DNA from: Desulfovibrionaceae bacterium
GTDB taxonomy: Bacteria; Desulfobacterota; Desulfovibrionia; Desulfovibrionales; Desulfovibrionaceae
Length of the DNA: 64,000 nucleotides
Assembly: GCA_009782775.1 (NCBI GenBank)
Contig: WRIL01000004.1
Span: 54,004-118,003 of the forward strand
Direction: 5' to 3'
Positions within the stretch are counted from its first letter, which is position 1; the number at the start of each line of letters is the position of its first letter. The position numbers and the translations under genes were made by a program. The notes beneath the pieces are model-generated. The model worked only from the letters and a program-made list of their open reading frames with translations, was not told where the DNA came from and ran no database searches. Positions 27,488 to 36,638 of this stretch are shown here, one piece after another.

Positions 27488-28572
27488 CTGTCAAAGGTGG
27501 AGAAAGGGCCATCAAGAACGCCCATGCTCTGCTGGCGGAAAAACGCCGGGGCGACACGGCCGTGTCGGAAGTGGGCGTTGATCAAATCCGGGAACAACTT
27601 TCCCTAGCCGTGGACAGAGTAATGGCGGAAGGTTCGCTGTACGACCGCGACCTTGCGGCCCTCGCCGTCAAGCAGGCCAGAGGCGATTTGGTGGAAGCCA
27701 TTTTTCTGCTGCGGGCCTATCGCACCACCTTGCCGCGCTTTGGTAGTTCGCAGCCGGTTGATACCGCCCAAATGCAGGTGCGTCGCCGCATTTCCGCCAC
27801 CTATAAAGATGTTCCGGGCGGACAGTTGCTTGGCCCCACTTTTGACTACACACACCGGCTGCTGGATACGAATCTGGCCATGCCTGCGGAAGGCCCGGCG
27901 GAAACCAGCGCGGAAACGGCGTCATTCACCGGAACGTGTCCCAAGGTGCTTTCCTTTCTGGAAAAAGAAGGCCTGCTGCCTCCGGAGGAAGGCGGAGACA
28001 GCCCCCCCGGCGATCTTACCCGGCAACCGCTGGAGTTGCCCGCCGGTCGCGATATCCGCCTCCAGAATCTGGCCCGCGCCGACGAAGGCTTGCTCCTGGC
28101 CCTGGCCTATTCCTCACAGCGCGGCTTCGGAGCCACGCATCCATTTGTCGGTGAATTGCGCATGGGCGAAGTGGAAGTCTTTTTTACGCCGGAAGAACTG
28201 GCCTTCCCGGTTCTGGTGGGTGAGGTCACTTTGACCGAATGCGAAAGCGTCAACCAGTTCACCGGCGGCAAAGACCGCCCCGCTTCGTTCACCCGAGGCT
28301 ACGGACTTGCTTTTGGCGAAAACGAACGCAAGGCCCTCAGCATGGCTATCGTGGATCGCGCCCTGCGCTCCGGCGATTTTGATGAAGAAGTGCGCGGCCC
28401 GGCGCAGAATGAGGAGTTCGTTCTCTACCACAGTGATAACGTGGAAGCCTCCGGCTTTGTGCAACACATAAAACTGCCGCACTATGTTGACTTTCAGGCA
28501 GACCTGGCTCTGGTGCGCGCCTTGCGTGCCAGGACCGACAAGGAGCGGGGTAATGCCGCCAGCGACGAATGA
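27478..28572 (+). CDS. phnI: C-P lyase core subunit PhnI
   Basis: 364 residues starting MYVAVKGGERAIKNAHALLAE, typical of PhnI. Later motifs SQRGFGATHPFVGELRMGEV and ECESVNQFTGGKDRPASFTRGYGLAFGENERK are diagnostic. PhnI is the nucleosidase-like subunit that, with the other core subunits, replaces adenine of ATP by the phosphonate. It overlaps phnH and phnJ. Confidence 0.97.
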   Translation: MYVAVKGGERAIKNAHALLAEKRRGDTAVSEVGVDQIREQLSLAVDRVMAEGSLYDRDLAALAVKQARGDLVEAIFLLRAYRTTLPRFGSSQPVDTAQMQVRRRISATYKDVPGGQLLGPTFDYTHRLLDTNLAMPAEGPAETSAETASFTGTCPKVLSFLEKEGLLPPEEGGDSPPGDLTRQPLELPAGRDIRLQNLARADEGLLLALAYSSQRGFGATHPFVGELRMGEVEVFFTPEELAFPVLVGEVTLTECESVNQFTGGKDRPASFTRGYGLAFGENERKALSMAIVDRALRSGDFDEEVRGPAQNEEFVLYHSDNVEASGFVQHIKLPHYVDFQADLALVRALRARTDKERGNAASDE

Positions 28573-29443
28573 GACTGACAGCCAAAGCACAGACCAAAAA
28601 GTCGTTTCCTACAATTTCGCCTACCTGGATGAGCAGACCAAGCGCACGATCCGCCGTTCCATCCTCAAGGCGGTTGCCATACCGGGATATCAGGCCCCCT
28701 TCGGCGGGCGTGAAATGCCCATGCCATACGGCTGGGGCACAGGCGGCATCCAGGTAAGCGCCGCCATCCTGGGCAAGAACGATGTGTTCAAAGTGATTGA
28801 CCAGGGTTCGGACGACACCACCAACGCGGTCTCCATCCGGGCCTTTTTCGCCCGCGTGGCCGGAGTGCGCACCACAACGACCACCGCAGAAGCCGACATC
28901 ATCCAGACCAGGCACCGCATACCGGAGCAGCCGCTGCGGGAGGGGCAAATCATGGTCTATCAGGTGCCTATTCCAGAACCCCTGCGCTGGATGGAACCGA
29001 GCGAAGTGGAAACCCGCACCATGCACGCCCTGGAAGAATACGGCGTCATGCATGTCAAACTGTATGAAGACATTGCCCGGCACGGGGACATAGCCACGAG
29101 CTTTGATTACCCCGTACTTGTCAACCAGCGCTATGTCATGAGCCCTTCACCACTGCCGAAGTTCGACAACCCCAAAATGGACCAATGTCCGGCCCTGCAA
29201 CTTTTCGGAGCCGGACGCGAAAAGCGCATTTACGCTATTCCTCCGTATACCGCGGTCAAAAGCCTGGATTTTGAGGACTACCCCTTTGCCGTACAGCACT
29301 GGGACAAGCCCTGCGCCATCTGCGGCGCAACGGACAGCTATCTTGACGAAATCATTACCGATGATGCGGGGACGCGCATGTTTGTCTGCTCCGATACAGA
29401 TTATTGCGGTCGCCGCGCCAATGAAAACAGGAGTACGCCATGA
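28553..29443 (+). CDS. phnJ: Radical-SAM C-P lyase PhnJ
   Basis: 296 residues from ATG 28553, within the end of phnI. YNFAYLDEQTKRTIRRSILKAVAIPGYQ and MPMPYGWGTGGIQ are PhnJ hallmarks; the glycine in the latter region serves as radical site. Cys254, Cys257, Cys279 and Cys285 have exactly the spacing of E. coli Cys241, 244, 266 and 272, where three bind the [4Fe-4S] cluster and the fourth is catalytic. The enzyme cleaves the carbon-phosphorus bond, releasing a hydrocarbon and ribose cyclic phosphate. All key residues are kept. Confidence 0.97.
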   Translation: MPPATNETDSQSTDQKVVSYNFAYLDEQTKRTIRRSILKAVAIPGYQAPFGGREMPMPYGWGTGGIQVSAAILGKNDVFKVIDQGSDDTTNAVSIRAFFARVAGVRTTTTTAEADIIQTRHRIPEQPLREGQIMVYQVPIPEPLRWMEPSEVETRTMHALEEYGVMHVKLYEDIARHGDIATSFDYPVLVNQRYVMSPSPLPKFDNPKMDQCPALQLFGAGREKRIYAIPPYTAVKSLDFEDYPFAVQHWDKPCAICGATDSYLDEIITDDAGTRMFVCSDTDYCGRRANENRSTP

Positions 29444-30300
29444 CGGCAGCCCAGGCAGCGGAACATATCTCCTCCGCGACAGTCACGCCCTTCCATCTGA
29501 ACGCCATACCTGCCGGCGGTCCGGATGCGGAACCGACCCTGCTGAGTGTGCGAGGCGTTTCCCATTACTATGGTAATCGGCTGGGCTGCCGCGACATCGG
29601 CTTTGAGTTGTGGCCCGGCGAGGTGCTAGGCATTGTGGGAGAATCCGGTTCCGGCAAAAGCACCTTGTTGAATCTGCTGGCCGGGCGCTTTCCCCCTTCA
29701 ATCGGCAGTATTCACTATCGTGACGGCCAAGGCATCCTGCATGACATCAACAGCCTTTCCGAAGCCGTGCGTCGCCGCCTTCTCCGAACAGAGTGGGGAT
29801 TCGTACACCAAAATCCGCGTGACGGCCTGCGGATGCGGGTCAGCGCCGGCGGCAACATCGGCGAACGGCTCATGGCTTGCGGCAACCGCCATTACGGGAA
29901 TATCCGCCACACCGCCCTAGATTGGCTCTCACGGGTGGAAATCGCCGCTGACCGCATTGACGATCGCCCTATGGCCTATTCCGGCGGTATGCAGCAACGC
30001 CTGCAAATAGCCCGCAACCTTGTTTCCTCGCCGCGCCTGGTATTCATGGATGAACCCACGGGCGGCCTGGATGTTTCCGTACAGGCAAGACTTTTGGATC
30101 TATTGCGGCAACTGGTGCGGCAACTGAACCTTTCCATGGTGCTGGTCACGCACGATCTGGCTGTGGCAAGGCTTCTGGCCCATCGCCTTATTGTTATGCG
30201 GCGAGGCGAAGTCGTGGAAACCGGACTTTCCGATCAAGTGCTGGATGACCCGCAGCATGCCTACACACAGTTGCTGGTGTCTTCCATCCTGCAAGGCTGA
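29440..30300 (+). CDS. phnK: C-P lyase ABC-type ATPase PhnK
   Basis: 286 residues with a complete ABC ATPase: Walker A GESGSGKST, signature YSGGMQQRLQIARNL, Walker B LVFMDEPTGGLD and the H-loop VTHDLAVAR. An N-terminal lead of about 25 residues precedes the domain, longer than in E. coli PhnK. PhnK binds the PhnGHIJ core and drives its opening; it is not a transporter part. It overlaps phnJ by ATGA. Confidence 0.95.
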   Translation: MTAAQAAEHISSATVTPFHLNAIPAGGPDAEPTLLSVRGVSHYYGNRLGCRDIGFELWPGEVLGIVGESGSGKSTLLNLLAGRFPPSIGSIHYRDGQGILHDINSLSEAVRRRLLRTEWGFVHQNPRDGLRMRVSAGGNIGERLMACGNRHYGNIRHTALDWLSRVEIAADRIDDRPMAYSGGMQQRLQIARNLVSSPRLVFMDEPTGGLDVSVQARLLDLLRQLVRQLNLSMVLVTHDLAVARLLAHRLIVMRRGEVVETGLSDQVLDDPQHAYTQLLVSSILQG

Positions 30301-30336
30301 TGTGCCCTGGAATATTTCAAAAATGAGAGACTGTGT

Positions 30337-31074
30337 ATGAACCGCACGCCCAATCCCGCAACCACAACACGCAAGCCTGTCCTGTCCGTGCGCGGCCTGA
30401 GCAAAACCTTTACCCTGCATACCCAGGGCGGAACCAGCATAGAAGCCTTTTCCGATCTGGATCTTGACCTGCGGGAAGGGGAATGTCTGGCCCTGCACGG
30501 GCCTTCGGGCGCCGGAAAATCGACCCTGCTCCGTTCTCTATACGCCAACTATAAACCCTGCGCCGGAAGCATCCTGGTGAACCACGGCGCGCTCCGGGTA
30601 AATATGGCAACAGCTTCCCCACGCATGGTGCTGTCCGTCCGGCATAGCACCATGGGCTATGTGAGCCAGTTTCTGCGGGTTATCCCACGCGTTTCCAGTC
30701 TGGATATCGTTGCGGAACGGCTTACCATCCACGGTGAGGAGGAACAAAGCGCCCGTGAAAAAGCAGGAGAACTGCTGGCCCGCCTGCGTATTCCCAAGCG
30801 CCTCTGGAATCTTGCCCCGGCGACTTTCTCCGGTGGTGAACAGCAACGCGTCAATATTGCGCGCGGGTTTATCCGCCGCTATCCCATCATGCTGCTGGAT
30901 GAGCCCACCGCCTCCCTTGATGCCGCCAACCGCAAGACCGTGGTGGCGTTGATTGAAGAAGCCAAAAAAACCGGAACGGCCATTGTGGGAATTTTCCACG
31001 ATGAAGGGGTGCGCGATGCCGTGGCGGATCGGTTGTATGAGCTGCGCCCGCAGGACGCGAGAGTATCGGCATGA
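30337..31074 (+). CDS. phnL: C-P lyase ABC-type ATPase PhnL
   Basis: 245 residues with Walker A GPSGAGKST, signature FSGGEQQRVNIARGF and Walker B IMLLDEPTASLDA. The long insert around RVNMATASPRMVLSVRHSTMGYVSQFLRVIPRVS is typical of PhnL and separates it from transport ATPases. PhnL docks on the PhnK-core complex. A 36-base gap separates it from phnK; its stop overlaps the phnN start. Confidence 0.95.
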   Translation: MNRTPNPATTTRKPVLSVRGLSKTFTLHTQGGTSIEAFSDLDLDLREGECLALHGPSGAGKSTLLRSLYANYKPCAGSILVNHGALRVNMATASPRMVLSVRHSTMGYVSQFLRVIPRVSSLDIVAERLTIHGEEEQSAREKAGELLARLRIPKRLWNLAPATFSGGEQQRVNIARGFIRRYPIMLLDEPTASLDAANRKTVVALIEEAKKTGTAIVGIFHDEGVRDAVADRLYELRPQDARVSA

Positions 31075-31703
31075 AAGAGCCGGTGGCCGGAACACTTGTC
31101 TATATCATGGGGCCTTCAGGTTCGGGAAAGGACAGCCTGATCGAGTATGCGCGCCGCAGTGTTAACAGGACGTATGCCCAGACCTGGAATGCCGCTGTGA
31201 ATACGCGGCAGGGTTTGCGCCCGGTGTTTTTCGCCCGCCGGTATATTACGCGCCCGGCTGGAACCGGGGGGGAGCGGCACTACTCGCTGACACGGGAGGC
31301 GTTTCAGCTTCGCAAGAGCCGGGGCGAATTTTCGCTGTCCTGGGAAAGCCACGGACTTTGTTACGGTATCGGCGATGACATTGACGCCTGTCTCACCGCC
31401 GGGGCTGTGGTGGTAGTCAACGGTTCGCGTGAATACCTGCCCGAAGCGCTGAAACTATACCCGGAACTGGTTCCGGTGTTGATTTCAGCCCGGCCCGAGG
31501 TATTGCGCGAACGGCTTGAAAAGCGCGGCCGGGAAAAACAGACGGATATTGATGAACGGCTTGCGGGCGCGGGCATGAAGCTGCCGGAAATTTCCGGTTT
31601 TGTCCGAGTGGACAACTCCGGCTCCTTGGCAGAGGCCGGGCGGTTTTTTTTAGGACTGTTCCACCGTCTGCGCTACATGCCGGCAATTGAAACAAAAAAA
31701 TAA
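31071..31703 (+). CDS. phnN: Ribose 1,5-bisphosphokinase PhnN
   Basis: 210 residues of the guanylate-kinase fold: Walker A GPSGSGKDSL near the start, RRYITRPAGTGGERHYSL and LSWESHGLCYGIG. PhnN phosphorylates ribose 1,5-bisphosphate to PRPP, the last step that returns C-P lyase carbon to nucleotide metabolism. It ends the first phn transcription unit; a strong terminator follows 18 bases later. Confidence 0.93.
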   Translation: MKEPVAGTLVYIMGPSGSGKDSLIEYARRSVNRTYAQTWNAAVNTRQGLRPVFFARRYITRPAGTGGERHYSLTREAFQLRKSRGEFSLSWESHGLCYGIGDDIDACLTAGAVVVVNGSREYLPEALKLYPELVPVLISARPEVLRERLEKRGREKQTDIDERLAGAGMKLPEISGFVRVDNSGSLAEAGRFFLGLFHRLRYMPAIETKK

Positions 31704-31721
31704 CGAGCAAACTCTCCGAAG

Positions 31722-31745
31722 AACCGGCCTCAGCCGGTTTTTTTT
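31722..31745 (+). terminator. Rho-independent terminator after phnN
   Basis: AACCGGC (31722-31728), loop CTCA, GCCGGTT (31733-31739), then an eight-T run that overlaps the arm. It splits the phn genes into phnGHIJKLN and phnCDEM. Confidence 0.88.
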
Positions 31746-31864
31746 ACGCCTCATTTTAACTGAAATATCACGAGAGGGACACAAAGTCGTCACTATTGGC
31801 CGGCCATAGTGCCTCCATACATCAGGCAACACCCATCCCCTTCTGGGAACAACCGGAGGAATCC

Positions 31865-32704
31865 ATGATTAAGATACAGAATTTTACCCGCTCCTTTGGC
31901 TCGCATAAGGCGCTGGACAACGTCAGCCTCACCGTGAACAGGGGAGAAATGGTGGCCCTTATCGGAGCTTCCGGTTCCGGAAAGTCAACTTTGCTGCGTC
32001 ACATTTCCGGTATAATGGCCGGAGACAAAAACGGCGGCAGCATTGAGGTTATGGGGCGCATGGTGCAACAAAACGGGCGCGTCCAGAGGGATGTGCGCAA
32101 AACGCGCGCTGGCGTCGGCATGGTTTTCCAGCAGTTCAACCTGGTGGATCGTCTCCAGGTGCTCACCAACGTCATGCTGGGCGCACTTGGCCGTGTGCCG
32201 CTTTGGCGCACCACGCTTAACTTCTTTCCGAAAAATGTCCGCGCCCTGGCCATTGAATCCCTTGCCCGCGTCGGCATTGCGGAAAAAGCTTTCCAGCGGG
32301 CGTCAACCCTTTCCGGCGGCCAGCAGCAACGTGCGGCCATCGCCCGCGTACTGACGCAGAAAGCGGAAGTTTTGCTGGCCGACGAACCCATCGCTTCCCT
32401 TGATCCGGAAAGTTCACGCCGGGTCATGGACATTCTGGCCGAACTCAACAAAAAAGACGATTTGACCGTAGTGGTCTCCCTGCACCAGGTGGACTACGCC
32501 CTCTGTTACTGCCCGCGCACTATCGCCCTTAAAGACGGCCGCATCGTGTACGACGGGCTTTCCAGCGCGCTCACTCCGGCTTTTCTGCGCGATCTGTACG
32601 GCGCCGCCTGCGAGTCCATGTTCACCGGAACGGTTGATAAAGCCAAAGTCCATGCGGGAACGCAGCAGCAGGCTATATTGACCCTGAACCCCGTTGCCGC
32701 CTGA
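31865..32704 (+). CDS. phnC: Phosphonate ABC transporter ATPase PhnC
   Basis: 279 residues from ATG 31865, preceded by CGGAGGAATCC; the frame is open 69 bases upstream with no content. It has Walker [10 protein letters not shown], signature [13 protein letters not shown], Walker [13 protein letters not shown] and the H-loop SLHQVDYAL. With PhnD and PhnE it imports phosphonates. The linker [21 protein letters not shown] and the region [13 protein letters not shown] are typical of PhnC. It is first in the second phn unit. Confidence 0.95.
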   Translation: MIKIQNFTRSFGSHKALDNVSLTVNRGEMVALIGASGSGKSTLLRHISGIMAGDKNGGSIEVMGRMVQQNGRVQRDVRKTRAGVGMVFQQFNLVDRLQVLTNVMLGALGRVPLWRTTLNFFPKNVRALAIESLARVGIAEKAFQRASTLSGGQQQRAAIARVLTQKAEVLLADEPIASLDPESSRRVMDILAELNKKDDLTVVVSLHQVDYALCYCPRTIALKDGRIVYDGLSSALTPAFLRDLYGAACESMFTGTVDKAKVHAGTQQQAILTLNPVAA

Positions 32705-32757
32705 ATGCAGATTTTTTGCTTATTATTATTATCCTCAACATAGCAGGAGCGTACAAC

Positions 32758-33771
32758 ATGAACAAACATATCCGGCCTATAGTTCTCGGAATTATCGCCC
32801 TTTCCGCCTCGCTCTTCGGCGGGATCGCCAATGCCGCGCAGCAGGAACTGAATTTCGGCATCATCAATACCGAAGCCTCGCAAAACCTCAGAACCTTGTG
32901 GCAACCCTTTCTGGCTGACATGGAAAAAGAAACCGGAATGAAAGTAAATGCATTTTTCGCTTCGGATTACGCGGGAATCGTGACCGGCATGCAGTTCGAC
33001 AAGGTGCAGCTTGCTTGGTACGGCAACGTCTCCGCCATGCACGCGGTAGATCGTGCTGGTGGTGAGATATTCGCGCAGATCGTGCACGCCAGCGGAGACG
33101 GCGGGTATTATTCGCACCTAGTTACCCACAAAGATTCGTCTCTGAACAGCGAAAAGGATGTGCTGGCGCAAGCCAAGGATCTCACCTTCAGCAATGGCGA
33201 CCCCAACTCCACCTCCGGTTTCCTGGTGCCGGGCTACTATGTGTTTGCCATGAACAAGGTTGAACCAAAGGCCATTTTCAAACGCACCTTGAATGCCAAC
33301 CACGAAACCAATGCCCTTTCCGTGGCCAACAAACAGGTCGATGTGGCCACCTGCAACAGTGAAGCTTTGCAACGCCTTGAAAAAGCTCATCCTGATAAAC
33401 GCGCGCTGGTCAAAATCATCTGGACATCTCCGCTTATTCCCGCTGATCCGTTGGTGTGGCGCAAAGAGCTGCCCGCAGACGTCAGAGAAAAAGTGAGCAC
33501 CTTCATCCTGAGCTACGGTCAGGAAGGCAGGGCGAACGCCGCACGCGAAAAGGAGATTCTCAAGGCCTTGCAATGGTCGCACTTCCGGGCTTCCAGCAAC
33601 GACCAGCTCCTGCCCATACGGCAGCTAGAATTGTTCAAAGAAAAAGGGGCTATAGAGAGCAACCCAAATATGAACGCCGCCGAAAAGCAGGCCAAAATAA
33701 AAGACATTGACGGCAGACTGGCCGCCCTGAACGCCCGTATGGAAGAACTCGGCCAAAACAAAAAACAATGA
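32758..33771 (+). CDS. phnD: Phosphonate-binding periplasmic protein PhnD
   Basis: 337 residues from ATG 32758, chosen for the AGGAG site and the signal peptide that follows (MNKHIRPIVLGIIALSAS, cleaved near NAA-QQ). The mature domain has LNFGIINTEASQNLRTLW, YAGIVTGMQFDKVQLAWYGN, NSTSGFLVPGYYVF and the tail IWTSPLIPADPLVWRKELP, as in PhnD, which binds alkyl and aminoalkyl phosphonates. A coiled C-terminal stretch rich in lysine and glutamate is visible. Confidence 0.95.
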   Translation: MNKHIRPIVLGIIALSASLFGGIANAAQQELNFGIINTEASQNLRTLWQPFLADMEKETGMKVNAFFASDYAGIVTGMQFDKVQLAWYGNVSAMHAVDRAGGEIFAQIVHASGDGGYYSHLVTHKDSSLNSEKDVLAQAKDLTFSNGDPNSTSGFLVPGYYVFAMNKVEPKAIFKRTLNANHETNALSVANKQVDVATCNSEALQRLEKAHPDKRALVKIIWTSPLIPADPLVWRKELPADVREKVSTFILSYGQEGRANAAREKEILKALQWSHFRASSNDQLLPIRQLELFKEKGAIESNPNMNAAEKQAKIKDIDGRLAALNARMEELGQNKKQ

Positions 33772-33801
33772 CGACGACGCACCGGGTACACACGCCGCAT
33801 A

Positions 33802-33831
33802 ATACCGCAGCGCCTTCGGGCGCTGCGGTAT
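33802..33831 (+). other. 13-bp hairpin with UUCG tetraloop between phnD and phnE
   Basis: ATACCGCAGCGCC (33802-33814), loop TTCG, GGCGCTGCGGTAT (33819-33831), a perfect stem. No T-run follows, and the phnE ATG comes 10 bases later. It is probably an RNA stabiliser that keeps phnD mRNA levels above those of phnE. Confidence 0.7.
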
Positions 33832-33841
33832 AAAAGGAAAA

Positions 33842-34669
33842 ATGATGGCTTCCGTCTCCGAAGCACATCCTGAAACGAAGATGGCGCCTCTGTATAAAAA
33901 CCCCACAACAAACCGTATGCGTTCCCTGCTTTCTCTTGCCGGCTGGGGCTTGTTCCTCACGATTCTCGCCTGGTCATGGCAGGGGGCCGAAATACGCCCT
34001 CTGGCTCTGGTCACGGATGCCGGCAACATGGCGACCTTTGCCAAAGATTTCTTTCCGCCGGATTTTACCGACTGGCGCATGTATTTGGAGGAAATGGCCG
34101 TCACGGTGCAAATCGCCCTGTGGGGAACCGTTCTCGCCGTGATATTCGCCGTGCCGCTCGGCATCTTGAGTTCCGAAAACCTTGTGCCCTGGTGGGTGTA
34201 TCAGCCGGTGCGCCGCCTTATGGACGCCGCCAGAGCCATCAACGAGATGGTCTTTGCCATGCTCTTTGTCGTGGCTGTCGGACTCGGCCCTTTTGCCGGA
34301 GTGCTCGCTCTTTTTGTCCATACCACGGGCGTGCTGGCCAAGCTTTTCTCCGAGGCCGTGGAGGCCATTGACCCTCAGCCTGTTGAGGGCATCCGCGCCA
34401 CCGGCGCGCTGGGTGTGGAAGAAGTTATCTTCGGCGTCATTCCGCAAGTGCTGCCGCTCTGGATTTCCTATTCGCTGTATCGCTTTGAATCAAACATCCG
34501 ATCCGCCACCGTGGTCGGCATGGTCGGGGCGGGCGGCATCGGCGTGCTGCTCTGGGAACTCATCCGGGGTTTTTACTTCGCCCGCACCTGCGCCGTTATG
34601 CTAATCATCATTGCCGTTGTCGTGGCTTTTGACCTGTTGTCCCAACATATCCGCAAACGTTTTGTATGA
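33842..34669 (+). CDS. phnE: Phosphonate ABC transporter permease PhnE
   Basis: 275 residues with about five or six membrane helices. The EAA-loop region [33 protein letters not shown] is characteristic of PhnE, as is [18 protein letters not shown]. It forms the channel of the phosphonate importer. An AAAAGGAAAA site lies directly before the ATG, immediately after the tetraloop hairpin. Only one phnE is present; some bacteria have two. Confidence 0.94.
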   Translation: MMASVSEAHPETKMAPLYKNPTTNRMRSLLSLAGWGLFLTILAWSWQGAEIRPLALVTDAGNMATFAKDFFPPDFTDWRMYLEEMAVTVQIALWGTVLAVIFAVPLGILSSENLVPWWVYQPVRRLMDAARAINEMVFAMLFVVAVGLGPFAGVLALFVHTTGVLAKLFSEAVEAIDPQPVEGIRATGALGVEEVIFGVIPQVLPLWISYSLYRFESNIRSATVVGMVGAGGIGVLLWELIRGFYFARTCAVMLIIIAVVVAFDLLSQHIRKRFV

Positions 34670-34698
34670 CCAATCAGCTAGCTATTAAGGAACCCTTT

Positions 34699-35826
34699 AT
34701 GAGCACGCTTTGTCTGACTAACGGCCGTATTGTGACGCCGCAAGGAGATACCGACAGCCTGTTCTTTTGCGGCGGACGCATCGCTGATGCTCCGCGCACG
34801 GCGGACTGCGAGTATGACCTGGAAGGCGATTTTCTTATTCCCGGCCTGATCGAACTGCACACCGACAATCTGGAAAAACATTTTGTCCCGCGCGCCGGGG
34901 TGAGCTGGCCGGCCGGGCTTTCCTCCATTGCGGCGCATGACGTGCATATGATCGGTTCCGGCGTGACCACGGTGTTTGACGCCATCGCCGTTGGGGAACC
35001 TCTCAACAGAAGACACCGGAATGAGCTTTTTGACGCCAGTCTGAACGCCATCGCGGACGCTACCGAGCGCAACCTGCTACGGGCGGAACATTTTGTACAT
35101 TTACGCTGTGAGCTTGCCGGTGACGATCTTGTAGAACAGCTTTCTCCGTACATGAAGAACAAAAGGCTGCGCCTGCTTTCCATAATGGACCACACGCCCG
35201 GCCAGCGGCAGTGGCGGGATCTGGACAAATACAAAACCTACCACAACCTGCATGGGGCCACGGAAGAAGTATTCACGGAACGTACGGATACGCTGAAGGC
35301 CAAACAAATGAAAAATGCTGCCAGCAACCTGCAAGCCATTGTGGACATCTGCCGCTCTCTCTCCATGCCGTTGGCCAGCCATGACGACACTACCGTGGAG
35401 CATGTGCGGGAAAACATCGGCTACGGGATAGGCATATCGGAATTTCCAACCACTATGGAGGCCGCGCGGGAGGCTCGGCGTCACGGTATGTCCATCATCA
35501 TGGGCGCTCCCAATATCGTGCGCGGGGGATCCCATTCCGGCAACATATCGGCCTTAGAGTTGGCCCGGCAAGGGCTGCTGGATATTCTTTCCTCCGATTA
35601 TATGCCGGCAAGCCTGCTGCATGCGGCCTTCCTGCTGCCGGAACTGACGGGCGTGACCCTGCAAAAGGCTCTGGAAACCGTGACTCTCAATCCGGCAAAG
35701 GCTGTAGGGCTTGACGATCGCGGCGCACTGGAACCTGGCAAGCGGGCTGACGCTGCGCAGGTACGGCTGGTTGACGGTGTTCCCGTCGTACGAGCTGTCT
35801 GGCGGGCCGGCCTGCGGGTGCTGTAG
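34699..35826 (+). CDS. phnM: Alpha-D-ribose 1-methylphosphonate 5-triphosphate diphosphatase PhnM
   Basis: 375 residues from ATG 34699, which has AAGGA seven bases upstream; an ATG overlapping the end of phnE lacks such a site. The amidohydrolase fold is shown by LIPGLIELHTDNLEKHF, AAHDVHMIGSGVTTVFDA, ASHDDTTVEHV and the closing LSSDYMPASL. PhnM removes pyrophosphate from the PhnGHI product to give the substrate of PhnJ. Confidence 0.95.
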   Translation: MSTLCLTNGRIVTPQGDTDSLFFCGGRIADAPRTADCEYDLEGDFLIPGLIELHTDNLEKHFVPRAGVSWPAGLSSIAAHDVHMIGSGVTTVFDAIAVGEPLNRRHRNELFDASLNAIADATERNLLRAEHFVHLRCELAGDDLVEQLSPYMKNKRLRLLSIMDHTPGQRQWRDLDKYKTYHNLHGATEEVFTERTDTLKAKQMKNAASNLQAIVDICRSLSMPLASHDDTTVEHVRENIGYGIGISEFPTTMEAAREARRHGMSIIMGAPNIVRGGSHSGNISALELARQGLLDILSSDYMPASLLHAAFLLPELTGVTLQKALETVTLNPAKAVGLDDRGALEPGKRADAAQVRLVDGVPVVRAVWRAGLRVL

Positions 35827-35832
35827 GGTATA

Positions 35833-36597
35833 GTGGGCGCCCGCTATGCGATATATTATATCCCCGAACCGGGAACAGCGCTTGCGGCGCTGGGTTCGGC
35901 CTTGTTGGGGCGAGACAGTGAAACCGGCGAAACCATCCCCCAAGCCAGCCTTACAGGGTTTTCGCGGCAAAGCCTGTCCGCCCTTACTGCGGATGCCCGG
36001 CGCTATGGGCTGCACGCCACGCTGAAAGCGCCGTTTTTCCTAAAAAAAGGAATGACGGAGCGCGATTTGCTGCTTGCCGCCGCCCGCTTTGTCATGGGCA
36101 GACAAACCATCACTCTCCCCCAGCTCGAACTTGCGCGCATCGGATCTTTTTTCACGCTGGTTCCCCATGGGGAAAGCCAGGAGGGATTGAAGGCTATAGA
36201 AAGCGCCAACACGCTTGCAGCGGATACCGTAGCCTTCTTCGAGCCCTTCCGGGCCGCTCCTTCTGAACAGGAATTCGCACGCCGTGAACCGCAAAAACTT
36301 ACTGATCGCCAGAGAGCGCTCCTTGCCGAATGGGGCTATCCTTATGTGTTTGACGAATACCGTTTCCACATCACGCTCACCGATAGGCTGCGCGACCGCG
36401 CGGAGGCCAGCCGCATGGAAAAAGGCCTGCGCTCCTGCTTCGCCTCTGCCTGCGACGAAAAAACGCTTATTTCAGGTATATGCGTCTGCAAGCAAATTAC
36501 CCCTGACTCAGCCCAAAGAACCGCTCGGCTCCCTGGAAACGATGGCAGCGCGTTCATTCCTATAATGAGGCTTGCCTTCCAATCCTCGCAAAAATAA
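35833..36597 (+). CDS. DUF1045 2H-phosphoesterase, phosphonate-associated
   Basis: 254 residues from a GTG start. It begins RYAIYYIPEPGTALAALGSALLGRD, the pattern of DUF1045 proteins that sit in phn operons. Two H-x-T/S motifs of the 2H phosphoesterase superfamily are visible: HATLKAP at His61 and HITLTD at His179. The cluster has no phnP, the usual cyclic phosphodiesterase that opens ribose 1,2-cyclic phosphate; this protein may do that job. The gene starts 6 bases after phnM. Confidence 0.85.
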   Translation: MGARYAIYYIPEPGTALAALGSALLGRDSETGETIPQASLTGFSRQSLSALTADARRYGLHATLKAPFFLKKGMTERDLLLAAARFVMGRQTITLPQLELARIGSFFTLVPHGESQEGLKAIESANTLAADTVAFFEPFRAAPSEQEFARREPQKLTDRQRALLAEWGYPYVFDEYRFHITLTDRLRDRAEASRMEKGLRSCFASACDEKTLISGICVCKQITPDSAQRTARLPGNDGSAFIPIMRLAFQSSQK

Positions 36598-36638
36598 GCA
36601 CCGCCAACCACGGTATATATGGCGCTGCAACACCCAAT

